In this document: positions 1 to 8,800 of the stretch, piece by piece
Layout: every line of letters starts with the position of its first letter
Numbering within the stretch: position 1 is the stretch's first letter
Assembly: GCF_024752355.1 (NCBI RefSeq)
Contig: NZ_JANTHZ010000005.1
Span: 62,001 to 126,000 of the forward strand
From: Ancylobacter mangrovi
GTDB lineage: Bacteria; Pseudomonadota; Alphaproteobacteria; Rhizobiales; Xanthobacteraceae
Direction of reading: 5' to 3'
Length of the DNA stretch: 64,000 bases
Position numbers and translations under genes: made by a program
Notes under the pieces: model-generated
Told to the model about the DNA's origin: nothing
Databases searched by the model: none
Seen by the model: only the letters and a program-made list of their open reading frames with translations

Positions 1-421
1 CGAGCTTCGCGCGGAGGGAGAGCGGAAGCCGCCGCCACTCGCCTTGGCTTGCCGACCTGAAGAAGTTGAGGTTGAGCCCGGTACTTTCTCCCATTGGCGG
101 ATCGTCCCACACGTTCCGGATTCGCTTCGCCAGTTTCCAGCAGGCGGTCGCATAGTCGCTCGTCTCCGGCCAGCTCTCGCGCTCGCCATCCGCCAGGCCC
201 TTGCGATTGTCCTTCTCGCCGCCGCCGGGCTGGTCACCGAGAAACAGCAGCGGCGTCGCCACCCTGGGCGGCCCATAGAGAATGCGGAATCCGAAGTCAG
301 CCTCTCCGAGTTCCATCGCGGTCCCGGCATGGAATGCGCGCGTTTCCTCATAGACCGACCGACAGATCGCCAGGGCCGATGTCGCCGCTCGCTCGGCCTC
401 GCCTTCACCCCTTCCGCCCAC
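1..421 (-). CDS. Partial gene, possible uracil-DNA-glycosylase-fold protein (N-terminal part)
   Basis: The reverse strand is open from a GTG at 421 to the window edge, giving about 140 residues of a protein whose C-terminus lies outside. A TAG three codons upstream of the GTG limits the start to this codon or to an internal ATG. Codon use is that of a real gene. The stretches LLFLGDQPGGGEKDN and GLNLNFFRSAS resemble the glycine/proline-rich loop and Asn-Phe segment of the uracil-DNA glycosylase superfamily. That assignment is an inference from short motifs only. The gene is divergent from the zinc-finger gene at 576, and the 154 bases between them would hold both promoters. It could equally be an uncharacterised family with a Rossmann-like core. 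Confidence 0.55.
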   Translation of the reverse strand, partial: MGGRGEGEAERAATSALAICRSVYEETRAFHAGTAMELGEADFGFRILYGPPRVATPLLFLGDQPGGGEKDNRKGLADGERESWPETSDYATACWKLAKRIRNVWDDPPMGESTGLNLNFFRSASQGEWRRLPLSLRAKL

Positions 422-575
422 GCTCCGCTATCCCTTTTCCCGCTGCCGCCATCTCTGTGACGGAACGGCATGATAGAGGAATCGCGGCTGCAATCGCCCT
501 CTCGCCCCTTTGCCCCGGCGGTTTCAGCGGTTATGGTCCGCGCGGGTTTCAATTCGTGCGGACAGGCGAAAGATC

Positions 576-824
576 ATGGCGGGCCACGTCGTTCCCCATT
601 TCCACAATTCGGCCGGCGTGCCGAGCATCGCCATCGGCGCGCGGAAGTTCATGTGCGTGGGCGCCCTGCCGCCCTACGACCATCCGCATGTCTTCCTCGA
701 CATGGGGGCGGACGACGAGATCATCTGCCCCTACTGCTCGACGCTCTACAAGTTCGACGCCAAGCTCCACGGCACCGATTCGACCCCGCCGGGCTGCCTC
801 TACGAGACGCCGGTCGCGGCCTGA
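576..824 (+). CDS. Small zinc-finger (zf-CHCC type) protein
   Basis: The product is 82 residues. It carries FMCVGALPPYDHPHVFLDMG followed by IICPYCSTLYKF, giving a Cys-His-Cys-Cys set of ligands. This is the pattern of the zf-CHCC family, which includes the NDUFS6-like accessory subunit of respiratory complex I and small bacterial homologues of unknown role. The ATG at 576 is chosen because the recognisable domain starts directly after it; the longer frame to 510 adds only unconserved sequence. The gene ends 15 bases before the FAD monooxygenase, so the two are probably co-transcribed. A link to complex I assembly is known for eukaryotic relatives but is only inferred here. Confidence 0.8.
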   Translation: MAGHVVPHFHNSAGVPSIAIGARKFMCVGALPPYDHPHVFLDMGADDEIICPYCSTLYKFDAKLHGTDSTPPGCLYETPVAA

Positions 825-839
825 CCGGGCAGCCGATCC

Positions 840-2015
840 ATGCCCCGGGGCTCCATCGCCATTGCCGGTGCCGGTATTGGCGGCCTCACCGCGGCCATCG
901 CGCTGGCGCGGGCCGGGTTCGAGGTCGCGGTGCTGGAGCGCGCCCATGCGCTGGAAGAGGCCGGGGCGGGTGTCCAGCTCGCCGCCAATGCCACGCGCTG
1001 CCTGCAATCGCTCGGCCTCTATGACCGCATCGCCGCTGACGCGGTGATTCCGGGCGCCTTCGCGGTGATGGACGGGCGCCAGGGCACCGGCATCACGCAG
1101 GCCGCAATGGGCGCCGAAGCCGAGGCCCGCTTCGGCGGCCCCTTCATCGTCATCCACCGCGCCGATCTGCAGGCCGCCCTGCTCACGGCCGCACGCGAGA
1201 CGCCGGGGATCTCGATCCTTCTCGACTGCGCGGTGCACGGCTTCGAGCGGCAGGGCGACGCCCTCGCCATCCACGCCCATGGCGGGACCACGGTGCGCGC
1301 CGATGCGCTGATCGGCGCCGACGGGCTGCGCTCCTTCGTGCGCCTCCAGCTCTTTCCCGAGGCCAGGCCATCCTTCCGCCACCGCGCCGCCTGGCGTGCC
1401 ACCGTGCCGACGGACGCCCTGCCCGCCGCCCTCGCCGACCCGGTGACGCGGCTCTGGCTCGGCCCGGGTGCCCATCTCGTCAGCTATCCGGTGAAGGCGG
1501 GCACGGCGGTCAATCTGGTCGCGGTCACACCCGACGAGCGCGAGGACCATGGCTGGAGCCAGGAAGGCTCGCCCGACGAACTCATCGCCCATTATCGCGG
1601 CTGGAGCCGGCAGGCCCTCGCGCTGCTCGGCGCGCCCGAGCGCTGGCTGCGCTGGGCGCTGTTCGACCTCGACCCGCTGCCCGGCTGGGGCGCGGCGACG
1701 GGGCCCGTCACCCTGCTCGGCGACGCCGCCCATGCGATGCCGCCCTTCCTCGCCCAGGGCGCGGCGCAGGCGATCGAGGACGCTGTCGTGCTCGCCCGCT
1801 GCCTTGCGGACGGCGCCGACATTCCCGCCGCGCTCGCCCGCTACGAGGCCGCGCGCCGGCCGCGCACCGCCGCCGTGCAGCGCGCCGCCCGCTCCATGGA
1901 CCGCATCTACCACCTCTCCGGCCCGGCGCGGATGGCGCGCGATTTCGTCATGCGGGCCCGCTCGGGCAGCGCGGTGCTGGAGCGCTATGGCTGGATCTAT
2001 GGCTGGACGCCGTAA
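840..2015 (+). CDS. FAD-dependent monooxygenase, salicylate-hydroxylase-like
   Basis: This 391-residue class A flavoprotein monooxygenase is predicted to use NAD(P)H and O2 to hydroxylate an aromatic substrate in the cytoplasm. An N-terminal dinucleotide fold (IAIAGAGIGGLTAAIALARA, residues about 6-25) ends in the acidic LER that binds the FAD ribose. The second FAD motif, LLGDAAHAMPPFLAQGAAQA, lies near residue 300. Length matches the UbiH/NahG-like family (about 380-430). Some members of this family, such as UbiH-type proteins, act in ubiquinone synthesis and others on salicylate or 6-hydroxynicotinate, so the substrate cannot be named. It follows the zinc-finger gene closely and faces the convergent SMR gene with only 5 bases between stops. 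Confidence 0.85.
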   Translation: MPRGSIAIAGAGIGGLTAAIALARAGFEVAVLERAHALEEAGAGVQLAANATRCLQSLGLYDRIAADAVIPGAFAVMDGRQGTGITQAAMGAEAEARFGGPFIVIHRADLQAALLTAARETPGISILLDCAVHGFERQGDALAIHAHGGTTVRADALIGADGLRSFVRLQLFPEARPSFRHRAAWRATVPTDALPAALADPVTRLWLGPGAHLVSYPVKAGTAVNLVAVTPDEREDHGWSQEGSPDELIAHYRGWSRQALALLGAPERWLRWALFDLDPLPGWGAATGPVTLLGDAAHAMPPFLAQGAAQAIEDAVVLARCLADGADIPAALARYEAARRPRTAAVQRAARSMDRIYHLSGPARMARDFVMRARSGSAVLERYGWIYGWTP

Positions 2016-2020
2016 GGCGC

Positions 2021-2335
2021 CTACACCGCCGCCTTCAGCCCGGAAATGCCGATCACGATCATGGCGAGGCAGACGAGCTTGGACACGCTCAGCGTCTCTC
2101 CCAGCATGAGCGTGCCGAACAGCACCGTGCCCAGTGTGCCGATCGCCGTCCACACCGGATAGGCGACGCTCACCGGCAGGTCCTTCAGCGCGAGGCCGAG
2201 GCAGATGAAGCCGGCGATGCCGGTGGCGCCGGTAATCAGGCTCGGCACCAGGCGGGTGAAGCCTTCCGCATTCTTCATGCTCATCGCGAACACGACTTCG
2301 AGCAGGCCGGCAATGCCGAGATAGACCCAGGCCAC
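2021..2335 (-). CDS. Small multidrug resistance (SMR) exporter, SugE/Gdx-like
   Basis: The 104-residue protein has four predicted membrane helices, typical of SMR proteins that work as antiparallel dimers and export cations in exchange for protons. The essential glutamate is in GIAGLLEVVF (Glu13). The overall pattern (MAWVYLGIAGLLEVV, LKDLPVSVAYPVWTAIGTLG, IVIGISGLK) is closer to SugE/Gdx guanidinium exporters than to EmrE. The position that is Trp16 in Gdx proteins is Phe here, so guanidinium specificity is uncertain. The start is GTG with GGAG upstream. No guanidine riboswitch was recognised in the 150-base gap to the divergent LysR gene, which may instead control this exporter. Confidence 0.85.
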   Translation of the reverse strand: MAWVYLGIAGLLEVVFAMSMKNAEGFTRLVPSLITGATGIAGFICLGLALKDLPVSVAYPVWTAIGTLGTVLFGTLMLGETLSVSKLVCLAMIVIGISGLKAAV

Positions 2336-2452
2336 GATATTCGAACTCCAAGGACGACCCGACGCCGGACGATTCGTCCGCGCCGCGTGAAATGACTCAG
2401 GCTTCGTTTAGTCGATGCCGCCGGCACTGGACAAACGCCGATTTCTCACCTC

Positions 2453-2471
2453 ATGAATGAGTTTCATTCAT
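2453..2471. promoter_or_regulatory. Perfect palindrome, candidate LysR operator
   Basis: ATGAATGA-gtt-TCATTCAT is a perfect 8-base inverted repeat with a 3-base centre. It ends 15 bases before the LysR start codon in the gap between the divergent SMR and LysR genes. LysR-type regulators classically bind interrupted dyads in such gaps to repress themselves and activate the divergent gene. The function is inferred from position and symmetry only. Confidence 0.5.
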
Positions 2472-2486
2472 CCGTAGGATCTCCTC

Positions 2487-3413
2487 ATGCGCCGCCTTCC
2501 GCCGCTCGGCTCGCTGCGCGCCTTCGAGGCGGCGGCCCGGCTCCAGAGCTTCAAGCGCGCCGCCGCCGAGCTCGGCGTGACGCCGACCGCCGTCAGCCAC
2601 CAGATCCGCCGGCTGGAGGCGGAGCTGGGCGTAGCGCTGTTCGTGCGCCAGACCCGCAAGGTGGCACTGACCACGCAGGGGCGCGCGCTCCTGCCGCCGC
2701 TGCGCGGTGCGTTCGACGACATGGCCGAGGCGATCGACGCGCTGCGCCCGCGCACAGGCCGGCAGGTGGCGACGCTGTCCGCCACCACGGCGCTGAGCGC
2801 CCGGCTTCTGGTGCCGCGCATCGCCGGCTTCCGGGCGCGTTATCCGGGTTGGGACCTGCGGCTGCACGCCTCGGACGAACTGGTCGACCTTGCCGCGGGC
2901 GAGGCGGACGCCGCCATTCGCTACGGGCGCGGTCCCTATCCGGGCCTCACCGCCCTGCCCCTGCTGACGGAAGGCTTCGCGCCGGTCTGCAGCGCCCATC
3001 TCGCCGTCCGCCGGCCCGAGGACCTCGCCGGCGCGACACTCATCCATCTGCGCGGCATGCCGCCGGCGCTGGAGGCGATCCTGCCGAGTTGGGCCGCCTG
3101 GGCGCGCAAGGCCGGGCTGAAGACGCTCGACACCGATGCCGGCCTCTCCTTCAGCGACGAGACCAGTGCCATACAGGCGGTCATCGCCGGCCACGGCGTC
3201 GCGCTGCTGGGCCTTCCGCTCGTCGCGGCCGAGCTCGCCTCGGGCGCGCTGGTGCAGCCCTTCGGACCGCGGATCGAGGGACTGGCCTATCATCTCGTCT
3301 ACCCGGCCAATGCGGCGGAGCGGCCGGCGGTCGCGGTGCTGCGGAGCTGGGTGATGGACGAACTCTCCGCCATCCGCACGCCAACTCCAGCATCCACGCC
3401 CGGCAATGGCTGA
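2487..3413 (+). CDS. LysR-family regulator, GcvA-like
   Basis: This 308-residue transcription factor opens with PPLGSLRAFEAAARLQSFKR, the signature start of the GcvA-like LysR subgroup. A winged helix-turn-helix follows (AAAELGVTPTAVSHQIRRLE, residues about 26-45), then a periplasmic-binding-protein-like effector domain. GcvA-type members include glycine-cleavage, AmpR and many unassigned regulators, so the target is not fixed by family. It is divergent from the SMR exporter, and a perfect palindrome sits directly upstream, which suggests autoregulation and control of the exporter. The downstream DMT exporter, 208 bases away on the same strand, is another possible target. Length is normal and no defects were seen. 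Confidence 0.9.
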   Translation: MRRLPPLGSLRAFEAAARLQSFKRAAAELGVTPTAVSHQIRRLEAELGVALFVRQTRKVALTTQGRALLPPLRGAFDDMAEAIDALRPRTGRQVATLSATTALSARLLVPRIAGFRARYPGWDLRLHASDELVDLAAGEADAAIRYGRGPYPGLTALPLLTEGFAPVCSAHLAVRRPEDLAGATLIHLRGMPPALEAILPSWAAWARKAGLKTLDTDAGLSFSDETSAIQAVIAGHGVALLGLPLVAAELASGALVQPFGPRIEGLAYHLVYPANAAERPAVAVLRSWVMDELSAIRTPTPASTPGNG

Positions 3414-3621
3414 AAGATGCCGGACAATTGCGCTGGGTCACGCCCGCCCGGCGCGCGGAATGCTAAACGGTCCAGAGGCTTGGATTCAGACGACCGGCAT
3501 TGAATCGTCTTTGCTCATGGCGGCCATGAAAACATCTCGTTTTCCGATCGAAGGCGGCAACGATAACATGCGTGCATCGCGTCGGCACTCAACCTGCCCG
3601 CGCGCTCCCGGAGATTGACCC

Positions 3622-4527
3622 ATGCCCGCCGCCGCACCCGCGTTTGCCGCGCCACGCAGCTTTTTGCCCTTGCCGCTGCTGATCGCGCTGTTCTGCGTGC
3701 TCTGGTCGGCGGCCTTCGCCGGGGCCAAGCTCGCGCTCGGCGACTGCCCGCCGCTGATCCTGCTCTCGGCCCGGCTGCTGGTGGCCGGCGTGATCATGAT
3801 CATTCTGGCCTGGTGGGTGGACGGGCGGCCGGCCATCGGGCGGCGCGACCTGCTCGCGCTCGTCTTCGTCGGCCTGCTCAACAATTCGCTCTATCTCGGC
3901 CTCAACTGGACGGCGCTGACCTTCACCTCCTCCGCCTATACGGCGGTGCTCACGAGCTGCCTGCCGCTGGTGGTGGCGCTGTTCGCCGGGCCGCTGCTGG
4001 GCGAGCGCATGACGCTGGTGAAATGGGCCGGCATCGGCCTCGGGCTGGTCGGCGTGGTGATCGTGCTGCGCTCGCGCCTTGCCGGCGCGCATGAGAGCCT
4101 GGCCGGCACTCTGCTCGTCGCCGGCGGGGTCTCGGCGCTCGCGGCCGGGACGCTGGCCTTCAAATATCTGCGGCCGCGCGGCGGGGTGTGGACCGGCAAC
4201 GCCATACAGTGCCTCGCCGGAGGGCTGGCGCTGGTGCCGATCGCGCTGATGACGGAGAACATGGGCGATATCCGCCTCACCGCCAACCTGTTCGCCGGCT
4301 TCGCCTATCTCGTGATCGGCGTGTCGATCGGCGGCTACGGGCTGTGGTTCTACCTGCTCACCCGTTCCAGTGCGACGGCGGCCTCGAGCCTGCACTTCCT
4401 GATGCCGCCGCTCGGCCTGTTCTTCGGCTGGCTGCTGCTCGGCGAGGCGGTGCCCCCACTCGACATTCTCGGCATCGTGCCGATCGCGCTCGGCATCTGG
4501 CTGGTCACCCGCCCGGCACGCACCTGA
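3622..4527 (+). CDS. DMT-superfamily (EamA) transporter
   Basis: The 301-residue inner-membrane protein is mostly hydrophobic and has about ten predicted helices arranged as two EamA repeats. The second repeat begins near residue 150 (LVAGGVSALAAGTLAFKYLR). Family members such as RhtA and YdcZ-like proteins export metabolites including amino acids; no substrate can be assigned. The conserved end-of-repeat pattern GxxLxxxGV is visible in GIGLGLVGVVIVL and again near the C-terminus as IVPIALGIWLV. GGAG lies 8 bases before the ATG. The gene is convergent with the luciferase-like gene at 4555 and may be regulated by the upstream LysR protein. Confidence 0.87.
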   Translation: MPAAAPAFAAPRSFLPLPLLIALFCVLWSAAFAGAKLALGDCPPLILLSARLLVAGVIMIILAWWVDGRPAIGRRDLLALVFVGLLNNSLYLGLNWTALTFTSSAYTAVLTSCLPLVVALFAGPLLGERMTLVKWAGIGLGLVGVVIVLRSRLAGAHESLAGTLLVAGGVSALAAGTLAFKYLRPRGGVWTGNAIQCLAGGLALVPIALMTENMGDIRLTANLFAGFAYLVIGVSIGGYGLWFYLLTRSSATAASSLHFLMPPLGLFFGWLLLGEAVPPLDILGIVPIALGIWLVTRPART

Positions 4528-4554
4528 GGCGCGGCCCGGCGGGGAAGGTCGCGC

Positions 4555-5583
4555 TCAGGCCGCCACGTGCGCGGCCTGCAGCGCCTTGACCAGCGTGTAG
4601 GAACGCTTCTTGGCGGCGAGGTCGTGCACCGGGGTGGTGATCATGATCTCGTCGGCCAGCGTGGTGTCGAGGAAGTTCTCCAGCCCTTCCGCCACCTTCT
4701 GCGGGCCGCCGACCAGCACCTTGGAGCGGTTGCGGCGGATGAAGGAGCGGTCGGCCTCCGTATAGGGATAGGCGGCCGCCTCCTCCGGGCTCGGCACCGG
4801 CCCGTAATCGCCATGCATGCGCCGCAGATGCGAGAGATCGACGCTGCCGGCGAGCCACTCGGCCTCCTCGTCGGTCGGCGCGCACACCACCGACAGGGCG
4901 AGGATCGCGTGCGGCTTGTCGAGCCGCTCGGAGGGCTGGAACGCCTCGCGATAGCCCAGCATGGCGTCGAGCACGTCGTGCTCGGCGAAATGATGCGCGA
5001 AGGCGAAGCCGACGCCGACCTGCGCCGCCAGCCGCGCGCTGTAGCCGGACGAGCCCAGCAGCCAGATCGGCGGCAGCTTCACGTCGACCGGCATCACCTT
5101 GATGTTGCGGAAGGGATGATCGGCCGGCCAATTGCCGGTGTCCCAGGCCGTCAGTTCGCGCAGGCGATCGAGGAAATCGTCCGCCACCTCGACGTCGCGC
5201 CGCCGGCGCAGCGCCAGCGCCGTGAGCTGGTCCGTGCCCGGCGCCCGCCCGAGGCCGAGATCGACCCGGCCGGGATAGAGCCCCTCCAGCACCTTGAAGC
5301 GCTCCGCCACCATCAGCGGCGCATGGTTGGGCAGCATCACCCCGCCCGACCCGACGCGAATCCGCTCGGTGGCGGCGAGGATCTGCCCGGACATCACGTC
5401 CGGCGCCCCCGAGGCGACCGACGGCAGGTTATGATGCTCGGCAACCCAGAACCGGGCGAAGCCGAGCTGATCGACATGGCGGGCAAGCTCGACCGTCCCG
5501 CGCAACGCCTGCGGCCCGGTGCCGCCGGAGATCACGAAGGAAAGGTCGAGCACGGAGAGCGGGACGGAGGAGAGACGGGTCAT
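4555..5583 (-). CDS. Luciferase-like (LLM class) flavin-dependent oxidoreductase
   Basis: The 342-residue TIM-barrel protein belongs to the bacterial luciferase family. Members use reduced FMN, supplied by a separate reductase, or F420. Recognisable segments are [20 protein letters not shown] (residues about 39-58), the start of the flavin site, and [20 protein letters not shown], conserved in the MsnO8/YhbW-type subgroup. That subgroup is widespread and mostly uncharacterised. Some members desulfonate alkanesulfonates or open nitrogen-containing rings, but nothing here selects among these roles. The gene is single, with 267 bases to the divergent putA. The start site has only a weak ribosome-binding sequence. 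Confidence 0.85.
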   Translation of the reverse strand: MTRLSSVPLSVLDLSFVISGGTGPQALRGTVELARHVDQLGFARFWVAEHHNLPSVASGAPDVMSGQILAATERIRVGSGGVMLPNHAPLMVAERFKVLEGLYPGRVDLGLGRAPGTDQLTALALRRRRDVEVADDFLDRLRELTAWDTGNWPADHPFRNIKVMPVDVKLPPIWLLGSSGYSARLAAQVGVGFAFAHHFAEHDVLDAMLGYREAFQPSERLDKPHAILALSVVCAPTDEEAEWLAGSVDLSHLRRMHGDYGPVPSPEEAAAYPYTEADRSFIRRNRSKVLVGGPQKVAEGLENFLDTTLADEIMITTPVHDLAAKKRSYTLVKALQAAHVAA

Positions 5584-5850
5584 CGGCCTGAGATGGGCAG
5601 CCTACGCGCCTTTGCAAGCATGTCGGACGACGCGGAGAGGACGTTGAACCGATGACGGATGATGACGTTGCGTCACTGCTGGCCTTCGCCACTTGTGGCC
5701 CGCCCCGAGCCGGACGGCGCGGCGGAAGGTCGTGGTCACCCAAAGTATAACCTCACACGAGATTAGGTTGTACCTTGTCGAAATGCGGTTTCACCGATAA
5801 GGAGAACCCGCCCTGAACGGGGCGCAACCAGGTACGGCGGAGAGCGGGTC

Positions 5851-8800
5851 ATGGCCAACACGACCATCGGCGTGAAGATCGACGAGGAGCTGCGCGACCG
5901 CCTGAAGGCCGCCGCCGGACGCGAGGGCCGCTCCGCCCACGCCCTCGTCAAACAGGCCCTCATCACCGCCATCGAGCGCGTGGAACACGGCCTGCCGCCC
6001 GCCACCGGCACGGGCGAATGGGAGGCCGCGGCGCCGGAAGGCGCGGATGCGGCCGATGCCGCCGCCAGCCCCTTCCTGCCCTTCGCCCGGGGCGTGCACC
6101 CGCAGAGCGTCCTGCGCGCGCGCATCACCGGCGCCTATCGCATGCCCGAGACCGAGTGCCTGCCGCTGCTCGTCGGCCCCGCCACCCTGCCGGGCCCGCG
6201 CGCCGAGGCCGCGAAGGAGCGCAGCCGCGCGCTGGTGGAGGCCCTGCGGGCGAAGGGCCAGAAGGGCCCGGTGGAAGGGCTGATCCACGAATATTCGCTC
6301 TCCAGCCAGGAGGGGGTAGCGCTGATGTGCCTCGCCGAGGCGTTGCTGCGCATCCCCGACCGGGCGACGCGCGACGCGCTGATCCGCGACAAGATCGGCC
6401 ATGGCGACTGGCAGGCGCATCTGGGCCACAGTCCCTCGCTGTTCGTCAATGCCGCGACCTGGGGCCTCGTGCTCACCGGCAAGCTCACCACCACTTCGAG
6501 CGAGGCGGGCCTCTCCGGCGCGCTGACCAAGCTGATCGGGCGCGGCGGCGAGCCGCTGATCCGCAAGGGTGTCGACGTCGCCATGCGGATGATGGGCGAG
6601 CAGTTCGTCACCGGCCAGACCATTTCCGAGGCGCTCGCCAATTCGCGCCGCATGGAGGCGAAGGGTTTCCGCTATTCCTTCGACATGCTCGGCGAGGCCG
6701 CCACCACCGAGTCCGACGCGCAGCGCTACCTCGCCGATTACGAGCAGGCGATCCACGCCATCGGCAAGGCCTCGGCCGGACGCGGCATCTATGAGGGGCC
6801 GGGCATCTCGATCAAGCTCTCGGCCCTGCACCCGCGCTATTCGCGCGCCCAATATGACCGCGTTATCAACGAGTTGCTGCCGCGTATTATCACGCTGGCC
6901 AAGCTCGCGCGGCATTACGACATCGGCATCAATATCGACGCCGAAGAAGCCGACCGGCTGGAGCTGTCGCTCGACCTTCTGGAATCACTTTGTTTCGAAG
7001 AGTCTCTAAGTAGCTGGAACGGCATCGGTTTCGTCATCCAGGCCTACCAGAAGCGCTGCCCCTATGCGATCGACTACCTGATCGACCTCGCCCGGCGCTC
7101 CGGTCACCGGCTGATGATCCGACTGGTCAAGGGCGCCTATTGGGACAGCGAGATCAAGCGGGCGCAGCTCGACGGGCTGGAAGGCTTCCCGGTCTATACG
7201 CGCAAGGCGCATACCGACGTCGCCTATCTCGCCTGCGCCCGCAAGCTGCTCGCCGCGCCGGACGCGGTGTTCCCGCAATTCGCCACCCACAACGCGCAGA
7301 CGCTCTCCACCGTCATGGAAATGGCGGGGCCCAACTACTATGCGGGGCAATATGAATTCCAGTGCCTGCACGGCATGGGCGAGCCGCTCTACGAGGAGGT
7401 GGTGGGCCGCGAGAAGCTGGGCCGGCCCTGCCGCATCTACGCGCCGGTGGGCACGCACGAGACGCTGCTCGCCTATCTGGTGCGCCGCCTTCTGGAGAAC
7501 GGGGCCAACTCCTCCTTCGTCAACCGCATCGCCGACAAGGCCGTCCCGCTCGAGGAGCTGATCGAGAGCCCGGTCGAGGCCGCCGCGCGTATCGAGCCGC
7601 TGGGCGCGCCGCACCCGCGCATAGCCGCCCCGGCGGAGATGTTCGGCGAGGTGCGGCGCAATTCCGCCGGCCTCGACCTCTCCAACGAGCAGCGCCTCGC
7701 CTCGCTCGCCGCCGCCCTGCTCGCCGGCAGCGCCGCGCCGCTGAAGGCCGTGCCGCTGCTCGGCGACGGCCCCGCCGCCGGCATCGCCCGCCCGGTGCTG
7801 AACCCGGCCGACCATCGCGACGAGGTCGGCACGGTCGAGGAAGCGACGCCGGAGATCGTCGCCCGCGCCATGGATCTCGCCCATGCCAGCGCGCCGATCT
7901 GGCAGTCGACGCCGCCGCAGGAGCGCGCCGCCTGCCTGCTTCGTGCGGCCGAGATCATGGAAGCGCGCATGCCGGCGCTGATCGGCACCATCGTGCGCGA
8001 GGCCGGCAAGTCCTATCCCAACGCCATCGGCGAGGTGCGCGAAGCGGTCGATTTCCTGCGCTATTACGGTGCGCAGGTGCGCGACGGCTTCTCGCTCGAC
8101 ACTCACCGCCCGCTCGGCCCGGTGGTGTGCATCAGCCCGTGGAACTTCCCGCTCGCCATCTTCACCGGCCAGGTCGCGGCCGCGCTCGCCGCCGGCAATG
8201 CGGTGCTCGCCAAGCCGGCGGAAGAGACGCCGCTGATCGCCTGCGCCGCCGTCGAGATCCTGCGCGAGGCGGGCGTTCCGCCCGGCGCGGTCCAGCTCGT
8301 GCCGGGCGCGGGCGAGGTCGGCGCGGCGCTGGTCGGGGATGCGCGCACGCGCGGCGTGATGTTCACCGGCTCCACAGAGGTCGCCCGCCTCATCCAGCGC
8401 CAGCTCGCCGAGCGGCTGAACCCGGATGGCGGCGTCATCCCGCTCATCGCCGAGACGGGCGGGCAGAACGCGATGATCGTCGATTCCTCGGCGCTGGCGG
8501 AACAGGTGGTGGCGGACGTGCTGACCTCCGCCTTCGATTCCGCCGGCCAGCGCTGCTCGGCGCTGCGCATCCTCTGCCTTCAGGAGGACGTCGCCGACCG
8601 GATGCTGGAGATGTTGCGCGGCGCGCTCAAGGAGCTGTCGGTCGGCAATCCGGTGCACCTGTCCACCGATATCGGCCCCGTCATCACCGCCGAGGCCAAG
8701 GCCGGCATCGAGGCCCACATCGCGCGGATGCGCGAGGCCGGCCGGCGCGTCGAGCAGCTCGCCCTTGCCGAGGCCTGCCAGCACGGCACCTTCGTGCCGC

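Noticed and set aside
2336-2486. Guanidine riboswitch ahead of the SugE-like gene
   Set aside because: I looked for the ykkC-type conserved ends and for paired ACGR-loop hairpins and found neither. The short ggacga-t-tcgtcc repeat has the wrong loop.
4555-5583. Luciferase-like protein as the missing HpaC reductase
   Set aside because: LLM proteins consume reduced flavin rather than supply it, and the gene is over 13 kb from the cluster.
5663-5675. TGACG-TTG-CGTCA palindrome upstream of putA as a regulatory site
   Set aside because: It is short, about 175 bases from the start codon, and does not contain the GTTGCA core bound by PutA RHH domains. Chance is a fair explanation.
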